This document shows positions 1 through 7,662 of a stretch of DNA of 64,000 nt, piece after piece. The stretch spans positions 1 to 64,000 of the forward strand of contig NZ_RQVV01000061.1 in assembly GCF_009295515.1 (NCBI RefSeq), in the 5' to 3' direction. Within the stretch, counting starts at the first letter, position 1. Each line of letters begins with the position of its first letter. Source of the DNA: Erwinia endophytica (GTDB lineage: Bacteria > Pseudomonadota > Gammaproteobacteria > Enterobacterales > Enterobacteriaceae). Below the pieces are notes generated by a model, which saw only the letters and a program-made list of their open reading frames with translations, was not told where the DNA came from and did no database searches. The position numbers were made by a program, and so were the translations under genes.

Positions 1-1
1 G

Positions 2-73
2 AAAAACAGGCCGCTTAAATTAACCAGGGGTGCCAACTACCTTGACACTTACCGTGACCGACAGACCGCATAA
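2..73 (+). CDS. possible C-terminal tail of a gene entering from the left edge
   Basis: An open frame runs in from the window edge and encodes 23 residues ending ..YRDRQTA before a TAA at 71-73. It stops 11 bases before the next gene on the same strand, so it could be the last part of the preceding gene of an operon. The stretch is too short to assign to a family. Only the open frame and the close spacing support it. Confidence 0.35.
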   Translation, partial: KNRPLKLTRGANYLDTYRDRQTA

Positions 74-84
74 TAGGTGATCAA

Positions 85-534
85 ATGGATACGACCGAAG
101 AGTTAAATGGAACGTACTTCTACCACGGAGAAAGCAATCTATCTCCGAGTGAACTTTTCGATGTAATTTTCCTTGAACAATTTTGTGATGAGTTAGGTAT
201 TGGCATCGAATCTGGTGCAGCTATTTTATCCGGCCAACCATGGTTAAAGACACGACAAAAACCAGGGGCAGCAATAAAAGGCACAAGTGTTATATCTAAA
301 TATGGGAGAATGCTTCTGAGAGATGCACGAACTCCATTTGGTATTAGAGTTCCGACACCCATAGGCTTTAAGATGCAAAAGACCAACAAACTTGCCGCAG
401 TTATCGCTCGTTATGTTCCCTGGTTGGGCTGGATTGGTCTTGTGAACTCAATTTACCAAATATCAAGAAAAACTCAGGCAAAATACAACCTGATAGCCCG
501 TCCAAAAGATCGCATACAATGGACATCCTTTTAA
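85..534 (+). CDS. small membrane-associated protein of T6SS-island type
   Basis: This 149-residue protein has a central conserved-looking block (ISGQPWLKTRQKPGAAIKGT, about residues 48-67) and a probable membrane segment around residues 106-126 (RYVPWLGWIGLVNSIY). It ends in RPKDRIQWTSF. I recognise this pattern from small proteins of unknown function near vgrG, PAAR or Rhs genes in enterobacteria, but cannot verify that here. The stop codon overlaps the start of the next gene (TAATG), so the two are probably translated together. The start at 85 has a plausible ribosome site (aataggtg) just upstream. A role as effector accessory or immunity factor is inference only. Confidence 0.7.
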   Translation: MDTTEELNGTYFYHGESNLSPSELFDVIFLEQFCDELGIGIESGAAILSGQPWLKTRQKPGAAIKGTSVISKYGRMLLRDARTPFGIRVPTPIGFKMQKTNKLAAVIARYVPWLGWIGLVNSIYQISRKTQAKYNLIARPKDRIQWTSF

Positions 535-866
535 TGAAAAGTATTCAAGACCAAGTTTTAGACTTGTTTAAAGAAGAGATATCAACCTGTTTAGATAGAA
601 ACTGGAAAGAAATCCCTCTGGAATTTGGCTATGATTTATTTAATGCTCCCGGCGATGACCTACATGAGGTATTGGATAAATTTGAGAAAAAATTCAACGT
701 GGATTTATCTGGTGTCAATTGGTCGTGCTATTTTCCGTGGGAAAACACACCGCTAATAAAACGGTGGTTCAAAGTGAAACGTGAAGATGTAGAGAGAACC
801 CGCAAGCCATTAACCGTGGAAATGTTTGCCGAATCAGCCGAAGCAGGAAAATGGCTTTATGACTAA
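534..866 (+). CDS. DUF1493 family protein
   Basis: The protein has about 110 residues. The pattern GDDLHEVLDKFEKKFNVDLS, then W-x-x-YFPWE, then PLTVEMFAESAEAGKW matches the small acidic DUF1493 family, which looks like a relative of acyl carrier proteins but has no established function. An upstream in-frame ATG at 519 exists. I prefer 534 because that ATG overlaps the TAA of the preceding gene, a classic coupling arrangement. The family is common in enterobacterial accessory islands, often beside the type of gene found here at 85-534. No serine in a DSL carrier motif is visible, so a phosphopantetheine role is not supported. Confidence 0.8.
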   Translation: MKSIQDQVLDLFKEEISTCLDRNWKEIPLEFGYDLFNAPGDDLHEVLDKFEKKFNVDLSGVNWSCYFPWENTPLIKRWFKVKREDVERTRKPLTVEMFAESAEAGKWLYD

Positions 867-936
867 GCAACTATAATGTGTATTAGCTCAGACCTGAGCT
901 GACAGTTACCGCTTATTTATACAGGTATCTGTCAGG

Positions 937-1170
937 TTACATCTGGCTTAAATTCTTCTCAGCCCAGATGCGCTTTCCATCAAGTAATGTTTCCATCGGT
1001 GTTCGCCCACAGCACATTTTCCCCTGATGCGTTCGCTCATCATTATAATAAGCCAGCCATTCGGCAGCAACACCGATGCGTTCCGCAAGCTTCAGAGCTT
1101 CGTTGCGAAATTCAGGCGGGTGCTGTTTACGGGGCTTTTTTGAATTGATGCTGGTTTTGTCATGAGTCAC
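937..1170 (-). pseudogene. IS3-family transposase relic (orfA start fused to orfB end)
   Basis: The 77-codon frame starts like an IS3-family OrfA (KKPRKQHPPEFRNEALKLAE, residues 11-30). It then jumps to the C-terminal end of an OrfB integrase (YYNDERTHQGKMCCGRTPME, about residues 41-60, the usual tail after the DDE core). The helix-turn-helix end of OrfA and the whole DDE catalytic core are gone. An internal deletion of roughly 1 kb has therefore joined the two ends and kept the frame open. It cannot transpose by itself. The terminal inverted repeats were not resolved with certainty. Confidence 0.8.
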
Positions 1171-1287
1171 CTCTGGTTGAGAGTTTACTCACTTAGTCGC
1201 GTGTCCATTGTTCGCGAGCAAGATCACGACCAATACTGACACGGAATTCCATAGTCCGTTTTTAAGCGTATTGTAGTCATTTTTATG

Positions 1288-1917
1288 TCAAAAATATTGT
1301 GAGATAATTTCTCTGAAATTATATATAAGAGCACATAGTGAGACCACAAGTAGAAATAATGATGAGATGATTTCAATTTTCCGGCCATGTTTTTCCGGTA
1401 TCCATCGCCCCACAGTCAGGATATAAAGCGATAAAACGCTAAAATCGAAAATAATCCAGACAAGCGATAACGTCATAATGCTGGCTGTGAAATCCTGAGT
1501 CACTGCAATAAACTGTGGAAAAAAAGAGATAAAAAAAAGAATATCTTTTGGGTTTGAAATACCCGTTAAGAATCCTCTTGCCAAGCCCCCTCGTTCGCTT
1601 ATTACTGTCTTTCCTTCAATATTTCCTTTTCCGATATTTTGCCACAAACTGGTTGTGGCCCCCCAGCCAATAAACAGCGATCCTACTATACCCAGTAGAC
1701 ACAAAAAAACAGGGGGGAGGGACACCACACCTGCCAGCATCAGGGCGGCCAGCACAATCAGAACCAGAGAAGCACCATTCGTGCCGACTACTGTGGCAAA
1801 GGCCTTCCGGCTGCCATATCGTGCCGCTGTTCCGGTGACCAGTGCAACAACCGGGCCGGGAGTCAGCAACAATGTTAAAACCGCCAGCATGTACGTCCCC
1901 AGTAAAGTCATGTTCAT
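1288..1917 (-). CDS. LysE/RhtB-family amino-acid exporter
   Basis: This 209-residue integral membrane protein has the hallmarks of the LysE superfamily: an N-terminal LLLTPGPVVALVTGTAARYG block (about residues 16-35), an internal GFLTGISNPKDILFFISFFP block (about 114-133), and five to six hydrophobic segments. Relatives export amino acids or homoserine-lactone-like compounds across the inner membrane. Its ATG overlaps the TGA of the upstream gene at 1914-1917, so it is translationally coupled to the YqcI/YcgG-type enzyme. The likely job is to export the product or the surplus substrate of that enzyme. The substrate is unknown. Confidence 0.85.
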   Translation of the reverse strand: MNMTLLGTYMLAVLTLLLTPGPVVALVTGTAARYGSRKAFATVVGTNGASLVLIVLAALMLAGVVSLPPVFLCLLGIVGSLFIGWGATTSLWQNIGKGNIEGKTVISERGGLARGFLTGISNPKDILFFISFFPQFIAVTQDFTASIMTLSLVWIIFDFSVLSLYILTVGRWIPEKHGRKIEIISSLFLLVVSLCALIYNFREIISQYF

Positions 1918-2699
1918 GACTTTTTTTTCTCCTTATGAATGTGAAGCGGGCAGCGACTAAACTCAGCAGCACCGGGCTCCCTGAGCTGGTACTGCTTCCA
2001 TTCCAGATTGTTCTCATCACCATAAAATCCCAGCTCGTCAGGTATATGACCGTTGTTATAGTTACGGACGCGCATTCTTATTTTTTCTCTGACTTTAATT
2101 CCTTTAATATCCTGATGGCTGGCCAGAATATCAAAATGGGCCCGGGGATTGATGATAAAAACCACCCGTTGCCCCAAATTCCTGCTTCTAAAGCGTTTAT
2201 GGCCGGGACAACTGATGTTGATAAATAATTCCGTCCCGCCAAAACAAAATGACCAGGCACTATCATCAGGAGAATCCGGAATTGCATCCGGCCAGGAATG
2301 AAGATCGCCATCATGCATTTCCTGCAGGCGCTGCCAGGCAAAGAGGTGGGCTGCATCCAGGCTTTCAAAATCAGACGGTTCAAATATCATCACCAGTGGA
2401 CTGTAAAGCCGCTCTTCGGGCCGGGTGTTATGCGTGCGGTCGATAAATGCCCTCATACTTTCCAGCATGTTATGCAACATCTCCTGATGGCTAACAAAAG
2501 TAAAAAGGAGCGAGTTGATTTTCCAGGCGTGCCGACCAAACAGGCAGGGAAAGTCAGAGTCATTAAGACGATCCGAGATATCTTTAAAACCCTCCAGTCT
2601 CCAGTCGCTGGCTGAATCAGTCTTTTTGTAGCCCCGAATTAACATTGTGAGGTCTGCCTGCCTGACTATTTTTCCATTGTTAATCAATCCGTTATTCAT
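1914..2699 (-). CDS. YqcI/YcgG family protein (GntA-like haem N-hydroxylase superfamily)
   Basis: The protein has 261 residues. Family features seen: an N-terminal FPCLFGRHAWK block (about residues 50-60), the central MHDGDLHSWP...SPDDSAWSFCFGG block, the RSRNLGQRVVFIINPR block, and a C-terminal RCPLHIHKE. These match the YqcI/YcgG family, in which GntA is described as a haem-dependent N-hydroxylase of guanitoxin biosynthesis. A conserved histidine, possibly one of those in HDGDLH, would be the haem ligand, but this is not proven from sequence. The gene is followed with a 4-base overlap by a LysE-type exporter and faces a divergent LysR regulator. Most members are uncharacterised; hydroxylation of an amino acid or amine is inference. 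Confidence 0.8.
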   Translation of the reverse strand: MNNGLINNGKIVRQADLTMLIRGYKKTDSASDWRLEGFKDISDRLNDSDFPCLFGRHAWKINSLLFTFVSHQEMLHNMLESMRAFIDRTHNTRPEERLYSPLVMIFEPSDFESLDAAHLFAWQRLQEMHDGDLHSWPDAIPDSPDDSAWSFCFGGTELFINISCPGHKRFRSRNLGQRVVFIINPRAHFDILASHQDIKGIKVREKIRMRVRNYNNGHIPDELGFYGDENNLEWKQYQLREPGAAEFSRCPLHIHKEKKKS

Positions 2700-2782
2700 C
2701 TCATTTCCTTATGTGTATAGTCTTGATGTACGGTATTATTCCCACGGGGCAGGGTATTGAAAAACGGAAAAAGCTGCGATTT

Positions 2783-2803
2783 AATGTGAGTTAAACTCAC
2801 ATT
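2783..2803. promoter_or_regulatory. perfect palindrome, probable LysR operator
   Basis: Two perfect 10-base arms, AATGTGAGTT and AACTCACATT, flank a single central A. The element lies in the divergent promoter between the YqcI/YcgG-exporter pair and the LysR gene, 11 bases before the LysR start codon at 2815. This is where an autoregulating LysR protein normally binds. It resembles a CRP site, but the spacing between TGTGA and TCACA is 7 rather than 6. Confidence 0.65.
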
Positions 2804-2814
2804 TGATCATTAAT

Positions 2815-3720
2815 ATGACCCTGCCACCTCTTTATGCTTTACGCGCTTTTGAAGCTGCCGCTCGCCTTGGATCATTTAGTAAGGCCGCAGTACAGTTGAA
2901 CGTGACACCAGGTGCTATTAGCCGTCATATCCGTACTCTGGAAGAGTGGTTTGGGTGCGAACTTTTCCAGCGCAAGGGCCCACGGGTGGAGGTGACAGAT
3001 GCAGGTCGTACACTGGGAAGACAACTGACTGAAGGGTTCCTGTCTCTTGAATGTGCCTGCTATGCTTTTCGTAGTAACAGCCGGGAGATCCGTCTGAAAG
3101 CGCCATCCACGCTGACCATGTGCTGGCTGCTGGATGTGCTGAATGCCTTTCGTGAACATAACTCAACACCGGTAATTGAGATCTCCAGCGTCTGGATGGA
3201 TATTGATACCGTGGACTTCAATAGAGAACCTTATGACTGCGCGATCCTGCTGGGAAATGGCCGATTTGGTGCGGATACGGAAAGTCGTCCTCTGTTTGAT
3301 GAATGGCTTGTTCCACTGTGCACACCGTCATTCGTCAGCCAGGTACAGAGGGACATTTTCAGTTGTGAACTTATCCATCCTTCACCTGATCGACGTGACT
3401 GGCGAAGATGGCTTAAGCGGACCGAAAAATTCGGCAATCTCAATACTGCCAGGGGTAAGGTTTTTGACACCCTTGAACAGGGAAACCTGGCGGCAATAAG
3501 TGGTCACGGTATTTCGGTTGGTGATTTACTGCTTAGTCTTGAGGCGATTAAAAGCGGCCTGCTGGCTTTACCGTTCACTGAAGCCGTTTCTACCGGGGAT
3601 GGTTACTGGCTTGTCTGGCCAAAAGGTACACCGCGTAGAAAGAATATTGGACTGCTTTATGACTGGTTAAAAGATGCTGTGCCTCATCAGATTCCAGAGG
3701 AAGTTGTCCTTTTGCGCTAA
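2815..3720 (+). CDS. LysR-family transcriptional regulator (GcvA-like)
   Basis: This regulator has 301 residues. The N-terminal winged helix-turn-helix (LPPLYALRAFEAAARLGSFS, then KAAVQLNVTPGAISRHIRTLE) is of the GcvA/AmpR branch, followed by a typical effector-binding domain to the end. An in-frame TTG lies at 2803, but the ATG at 2815 gives the family-standard beginning MTLPPLYALRAFE. It is divergent from the YqcI/YcgG-exporter operon, and the 21-base palindrome lies just before its start. The gene arrangement implies that it controls that operon, probably sensing the substrate or product. The inducer is unknown. Confidence 0.88.
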   Translation: MTLPPLYALRAFEAAARLGSFSKAAVQLNVTPGAISRHIRTLEEWFGCELFQRKGPRVEVTDAGRTLGRQLTEGFLSLECACYAFRSNSREIRLKAPSTLTMCWLLDVLNAFREHNSTPVIEISSVWMDIDTVDFNREPYDCAILLGNGRFGADTESRPLFDEWLVPLCTPSFVSQVQRDIFSCELIHPSPDRRDWRRWLKRTEKFGNLNTARGKVFDTLEQGNLAAISGHGISVGDLLLSLEAIKSGLLALPFTEAVSTGDGYWLVWPKGTPRRKNIGLLYDWLKDAVPHQIPEEVVLLR

Positions 3721-3909
3721 TAAGGGATTAGCCACATCAATATTATCAACGGCTTGGAAGTGTCTAGATTATCTATGGCGATTCATATCTCTTAAGTTAA
3801 GAGACTTCTACTGTCTGGTTTTCCATGGGGCCCATTCAAGCGTGTTTTTAGTCTCCTGTTTACCTCTCTCTCAAAGAGTTTAGTCTCCAGGATTACCGGG
3901 ACGGTTCAC

Positions 3910-4761
3910 TCAAGATTTATGTCTTTTTGACTCTCTATTTGACCTGTACTTTTTTATCTTTAAATAGATCATTTCCCTTGCATCGTAAGTTATAAGTAGT
4001 GAAATTGTTTCTCTAAATAGAAATCCTGCGATAAATAACAATACTCCACTTGAAATTCCAAAAAACCAGCGTTGTTTTTTTATTAATGATTTTATGAAAT
4101 ACGATACTCTTTGACTATTAAATGAATCACATATTGTATCTATCGTTATGTTGTCGAGGTTTACTTTTATTTCATTTTTTTTGGTGCATTGTTCTTTCTT
4201 TATGATCCATGAGTTTTCTGATCTCCCTAAAAAGCTATATTCCATTGCTTCGTTAGCATTAAACCAAAACCAACCAGTGCCATCTATTTTTATTAATCCG
4301 GCTGGTTTTATTGCTATCACAAATGCACCCAAGAAAGCAAAAAAAGGCACGAATAAAAACATAAAAATACTTGGTGGAATAGCTTTGTTTACTTTCTTTA
4401 TTTTCAGTGTATCAATTTTTAAGTTTCTTTTTAATTTTGCAATTAATTTAAAATCCAGTTCGTATTTTCTAACCCATGACTCAAGTTGAGCTGTCTGCTT
4501 TTTAGATATAGCATATGTGTTATAGTGATAATTAAACTTTTCTATTTCGATTATTTCGCTAAGCAAATCACCACTTCTTTCACATTTATGACCTGTCCAG
4601 AAAACCCAAAACCTATCCGATAAAGAGAAGCCTGACTTTGCCTTGTATTTTATAAAAAAAAGAGAGCTTATTGCAAATAAACCAACGATAAGAAATAAGA
4701 TGAATTTATTTTCGATAAGTGCTGATATTGGGGAAATAAAAGCATCCAACAATGTATTCAT
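3910..4761 (-). CDS. orphan three-helix membrane protein of unknown function
   Basis: About 283 residues, rich in lysine and isoleucine and encoded in visibly AT-rich DNA unlike the backbone. Membrane segments are near residues 17-38, 133-154 and 236-256. The soluble part between the last two contains the GWFWFNANEAMEYSF stretch, probably outside the membrane. It may belong to the membrane-protein family filed as DUF6216, but this is from memory. A second ATG lies at 4770; the GAGG at two bases from that one is too close, so 4761 is preferred. No neighbour on the same strand suggests a function. Base composition points to recent transfer. Confidence 0.6.
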   Translation of the reverse strand: MNTLLDAFISPISALIENKFILFLIVGLFAISSLFFIKYKAKSGFSLSDRFWVFWTGHKCERSGDLLSEIIEIEKFNYHYNTYAISKKQTAQLESWVRKYELDFKLIAKLKRNLKIDTLKIKKVNKAIPPSIFMFLFVPFFAFLGAFVIAIKPAGLIKIDGTGWFWFNANEAMEYSFLGRSENSWIIKKEQCTKKNEIKVNLDNITIDTICDSFNSQRVSYFIKSLIKKQRWFFGISSGVLLFIAGFLFRETISLLITYDAREMIYLKIKKYRSNRESKRHKS

Positions 4762-5056
4762 ATTTAACATACCCTCATAAATTAATATCTCTCAGATACA
4801 ACTATTTTTTAGTGGCCACGCTCTAACGATACCAACAATGCCATCCATCGTTATAAGACTACTTTACGTTCATGGGAGTACTCATGCTGGTTATAAATCC
4901 TTCCCTACTTAAAAAAACAAACCAAAATTATTAATATAATAAGTTAGATATGAATTTATTGCTTTAATAAATATATGATTATTTATCTTTACTCTACACT
5001 ACCCATTTAATTCCGATATATAACCATCCGTTCAGAATAACTACTTTATTATATAG

Positions 5057-5467
5057 CTAGTTTATATCTTTCACCTTCAACTCGCCTTTATCTAGCCACA
5101 CGGAAAAAGTCACACTATAACTATTCCCATTTTTCATAGTGTGATCTTCTTTTATCCGTATTGCATTAATAGAAAACACATATGATTTACCTGGTTCAAA
5201 GGTAAAGCCGAAATTAGAGATGCATTTATTTGAATGTAAACCAGGTGCATTTTCAATAGTAAATTGTCTATCTACCACATTTTCACTATTACCAATCTCA
5301 TTTATACTTAATAAAGATATGCTTTCGTTTTCAGTATCAGGCAGCGTAACACAAATACCATCCCCTACTACACTTACATTAGCCCGATGATTTTCTGGGC
5401 GAGTATCATTTATGTGGCAGGATGTTAAAAATAAAACAGAAATAAATACACTTATGCTTTTCATCAT
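5057..5467 (-). CDS. putative T6SS immunity periplasmic lipoprotein
   Basis: The protein has 136 residues. A short signal peptide ends in the lipobox LTSC with the acylated cysteine at residue 17, followed by a small beta-rich domain (ANVSVVGDGICVTLPDT, then GFTFEPGKSYVFSINAI). The layout and these two blocks resemble the enterobacterial lipoproteins annotated as T6SS immunity proteins. It begins 9 bases after the stop of the putative peptidase gene, so both are likely made from one transcript. The inferred role is protection of the periplasm against that enzyme. The pairing is by position and family resemblance, not by experiment. Confidence 0.7.
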   Translation of the reverse strand: MMKSISVFISVLFLTSCHINDTRPENHRANVSVVGDGICVTLPDTENESISLLSINEIGNSENVVDRQFTIENAPGLHSNKCISNFGFTFEPGKSYVFSINAIRIKEDHTMKNGNSYSVTFSVWLDKGELKVKDIN

Positions 5468-5476
5468 ATCGTTTTC

Positions 5477-5998
5477 TTATAAAATTGATGCTGGCAATAT
5501 TTTTCTATATAGAAAAATGGCATTATTATCTAATGCTCCCTGAAAACCAGCCTGACGGCCAATTTCGCTTTTCAGACCATTTACACCATATTTTTTTAAT
5601 AAAAAGTAATCGGCAATAATCTGAGCTTGTTGCTCCATGCTGTATTTACTTAAACTCTTATTCAGATCGATGGTATATTTGTAAGTTGATGCCCAGCTAA
5701 ATAAACCTCTTGTTCTAACCCACATTCCGTTCTGATGTTGCCAGACATGTGTCATTTCATGCATAAAAAAATGCTGGTTAGATTTTGAAGCTAAAGAGAA
5801 ATCATTAAGATATGTTTCTTTTCTGAAATACATTTCACCATTTGGTGTCATCCCAACAAACTTCCCTTGCAAACCAAATGGAAGATAACTATCACAATGA
5901 ACCCATACCTTATTCCATTGAATTGAACTACCGAAAACTGTCTGAGCTAAATTTTTCTCCCCTAATGTTAAGAGGCGTAAAGAATTTTCCGTTTCCAT
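5477..5998 (-). CDS. putative T6SS-type zinc metallopeptidase effector
   Basis: The protein has 173 residues and no signal peptide. The zinc-peptidase motif HEMTHVWQH (HExxH form, about residues 80-88) is preceded by a SYLPFGLQGKFVGMTPNGEM stretch (about residues 37-56). It is followed by a YSMEQQAQIIADYF helix (about 119-132) whose glutamate could be the third zinc ligand. Similar short HEMxHVWQ proteins occur as C-terminal or stand-alone vgrG-linked cargo in E. coli. The absence of a signal peptide, together with a following periplasmic lipoprotein, fits an effector delivered by a T6SS and neutralised in the periplasm. No T6SS core gene is in the window, so the pair is an orphan module. Confidence 0.7.
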   Translation of the reverse strand: METENSLRLLTLGEKNLAQTVFGSSIQWNKVWVHCDSYLPFGLQGKFVGMTPNGEMYFRKETYLNDFSLASKSNQHFFMHEMTHVWQHQNGMWVRTRGLFSWASTYKYTIDLNKSLSKYSMEQQAQIIADYFLLKKYGVNGLKSEIGRQAGFQGALDNNAIFLYRKILPASIL

Positions 5999-6134
5999 AA
6001 GTAATCCTTCGTTAGAAACACAAACACGATCATAATGAGTAAATGATAAATCCTGTGTAAAAGAAACTAAACAGGAGATATATTTTTAGGAATTATGCTC
6101 GAAAACATAAAAATATCCAATTACTCATTGCCAT

Positions 6135-7428
6135 TTACATAATAGTATGCCAAGGAAGCCTTTCCATATAATCCGCCCAAATTTGCAACCACTTCCTACA
6201 TTCAGCATCATAAGTATAAAGGTTAGAGATCCCTTCCACGCCGCCACGAGTATGGCCCAGTACAGCCTCGGCAACCTCATTCGGACACTGTAGCGTGGTA
6301 ACCCTGTGTGCGCAGTACGCCGCAGGTCATGAGGCGTCCAGTGAGGCATATCAAGCATTTGACCGCTTTCACGTAAACACCATGAGTTTTCTGTGAGGTA
6401 CTTCTGTTGGATTGATTTCTTAGTTGCCTGTGAAGGGAATAGATATTTATCCGAGTTGAGGCGCAGGACTTTAAGAAAATCGACAGCCTGAGTGGATAAC
6501 TGGACATACCGTTCAACACCGGTTTTGGTTTCCCGAAGATGTATGGTGCCGTTTACAAGATCCACATCATCCCAGGCCATATTGCATACTTCACCCGTCC
6601 GGCTCCCGGTCCAGAGCGTCAGACGCAAAACGTTTTTTGATCGTTGGCGTATACGCCGACCCCGGCAGCCAACGTAAAAATTGAGCCAGCTCTTTTTCAC
6701 TTAAAATGCGCGTACCGTTCACTGGTCAGTTTGATTCTGGTCTGTCGCAGACTGGACTTTGCCAAAAGAGCCGGGTTAGCAAAGCTGTCTTCAAACCTGC
6801 CCAAACCAATGGCAAATTCCTAAGCAGAAGAAAATTCACGCAACAGACTGCCCACCTGTACCTTTACACCACGTTCGATGACACCGTTAACCAGTTCAAC
6901 GATATCTTTACGCGTGACCTCCGCAGCGATGCGCTTACCCAATTTGGCCGCCGCATCATTTTGCAGGGTTCGGCGTACTTCGAGTTGCCCCTTTTTCTTA
7001 CGCGCCCCTGGAATAATTTTCCCATCCACACTTTTGCGATCTTCTATACGCTCAGTCAGGTACAGTTCAACCAGTCCCTCAATGGTCAACTCAGCAATCT
7101 TCGGCTTTTGACTTTCTTCCTTTAGCCGAAGCTTCTCTTTTTTCAGCTCAGTGGCAGGACAACGCCCTTCCTTCCTGATTTGCTTTAACGCCTGCAATTT
7201 CATTCTTGCCATTGCTAACGAAGTTTGCGGGAAGCTTCCAATTTTTACCTGTGACAGCTTATTGGTCACTGGGCTAGTATAGCGGTAGAAAAAGGTCTTG
7301 ATACCTGAAGCGCCACAGGAGACACGTAAACCCCGCTTTTCACCCGTATTGGATTTATTTTTATCCGCAGGCTTCATCATTTCGATAGCTTTGGATGACA
7401 AAGGTTTACCTGCCGGTTTATCTGTCAT
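6135..7428 (-). pseudogene. decayed P4-type tyrosine integrase
   Basis: The reading runs from MTDKPAGKPLSSKAIEMMKP (start at 7428) to ..YMERLPWHTIM (stop at 6135-6137) and is intact in content but broken. There is a TAG at 6820-6822 inside LREFSSA*EFAIGLGRF. Frame changes lie near 6710 (before ILSEKELAQFLRWLP), near 6645 (before NVLRLTLWTGSRTGEVC) and near 6290 (between PHDLRRT and CPNEVAEAVLGHTRGG). The N-terminal arm-binding domain and the R..HxxR..H catalytic blocks are still recognisable in different frames. The family normally sits at one end of an integrated island; here it lies 235 bases from mutS, with no tRNA visible beside it. It is inactive. Confidence 0.88.
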
Positions 7429-7494
7429 ATAAGATCCATTTTCATGGTTAACTGATTGATTTACTGAGACTGAAATCCAGTTATCGCTGCTAAG

Positions 7495-7538
7495 TGTAGG
7501 TTGTGCGTTTATGCAGTGCAATTAAACCATAACCTACA
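7495..7538. repeat. inverted repeat upstream of the integrase relic
   Basis: TGTAGGTT (7495-7502) and AACCTACA (7531-7538) form 8-base perfect arms 28 bases apart, in the 234-base gap between the integrase start and mutS. More copies of the core (aacctgcac at 7544, gcctac at 7556) follow. They could be arm-type or directionality-factor binding sites of the dead element. No tRNA or gene was found in this gap. Confidence 0.4.
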
Positions 7539-7662
7539 GAACAACCTGCACTTTTGCCTACATTAACAAGTAGGATTTAGTGATTTTTTGTGAGACGACG
7601 TGATACTTAATGAGAACAAAAAAAATCACAATTAACTTTAAATTCAATGGAATATATAAACC

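Noticed and set aside
2783-2803. CRP binding site reading of the palindrome
   Set aside because: TGTGA and TCACA are separated by seven bases, not six, and the position right before the regulator start fits a LysR operator better.
3721-3909. Repeated TTTAGTCTCC words near 3848 and 3880 as ends of an insertion sequence
   Set aside because: Only two short imperfect copies were seen, without inverted partner, target duplication or transposase frame.
7429-7662. tRNA or tmRNA as attachment site for the P4-type integrase
   Set aside because: No cloverleaf or CCA-ended acceptor could be drawn in the gap between integrase and mutS.
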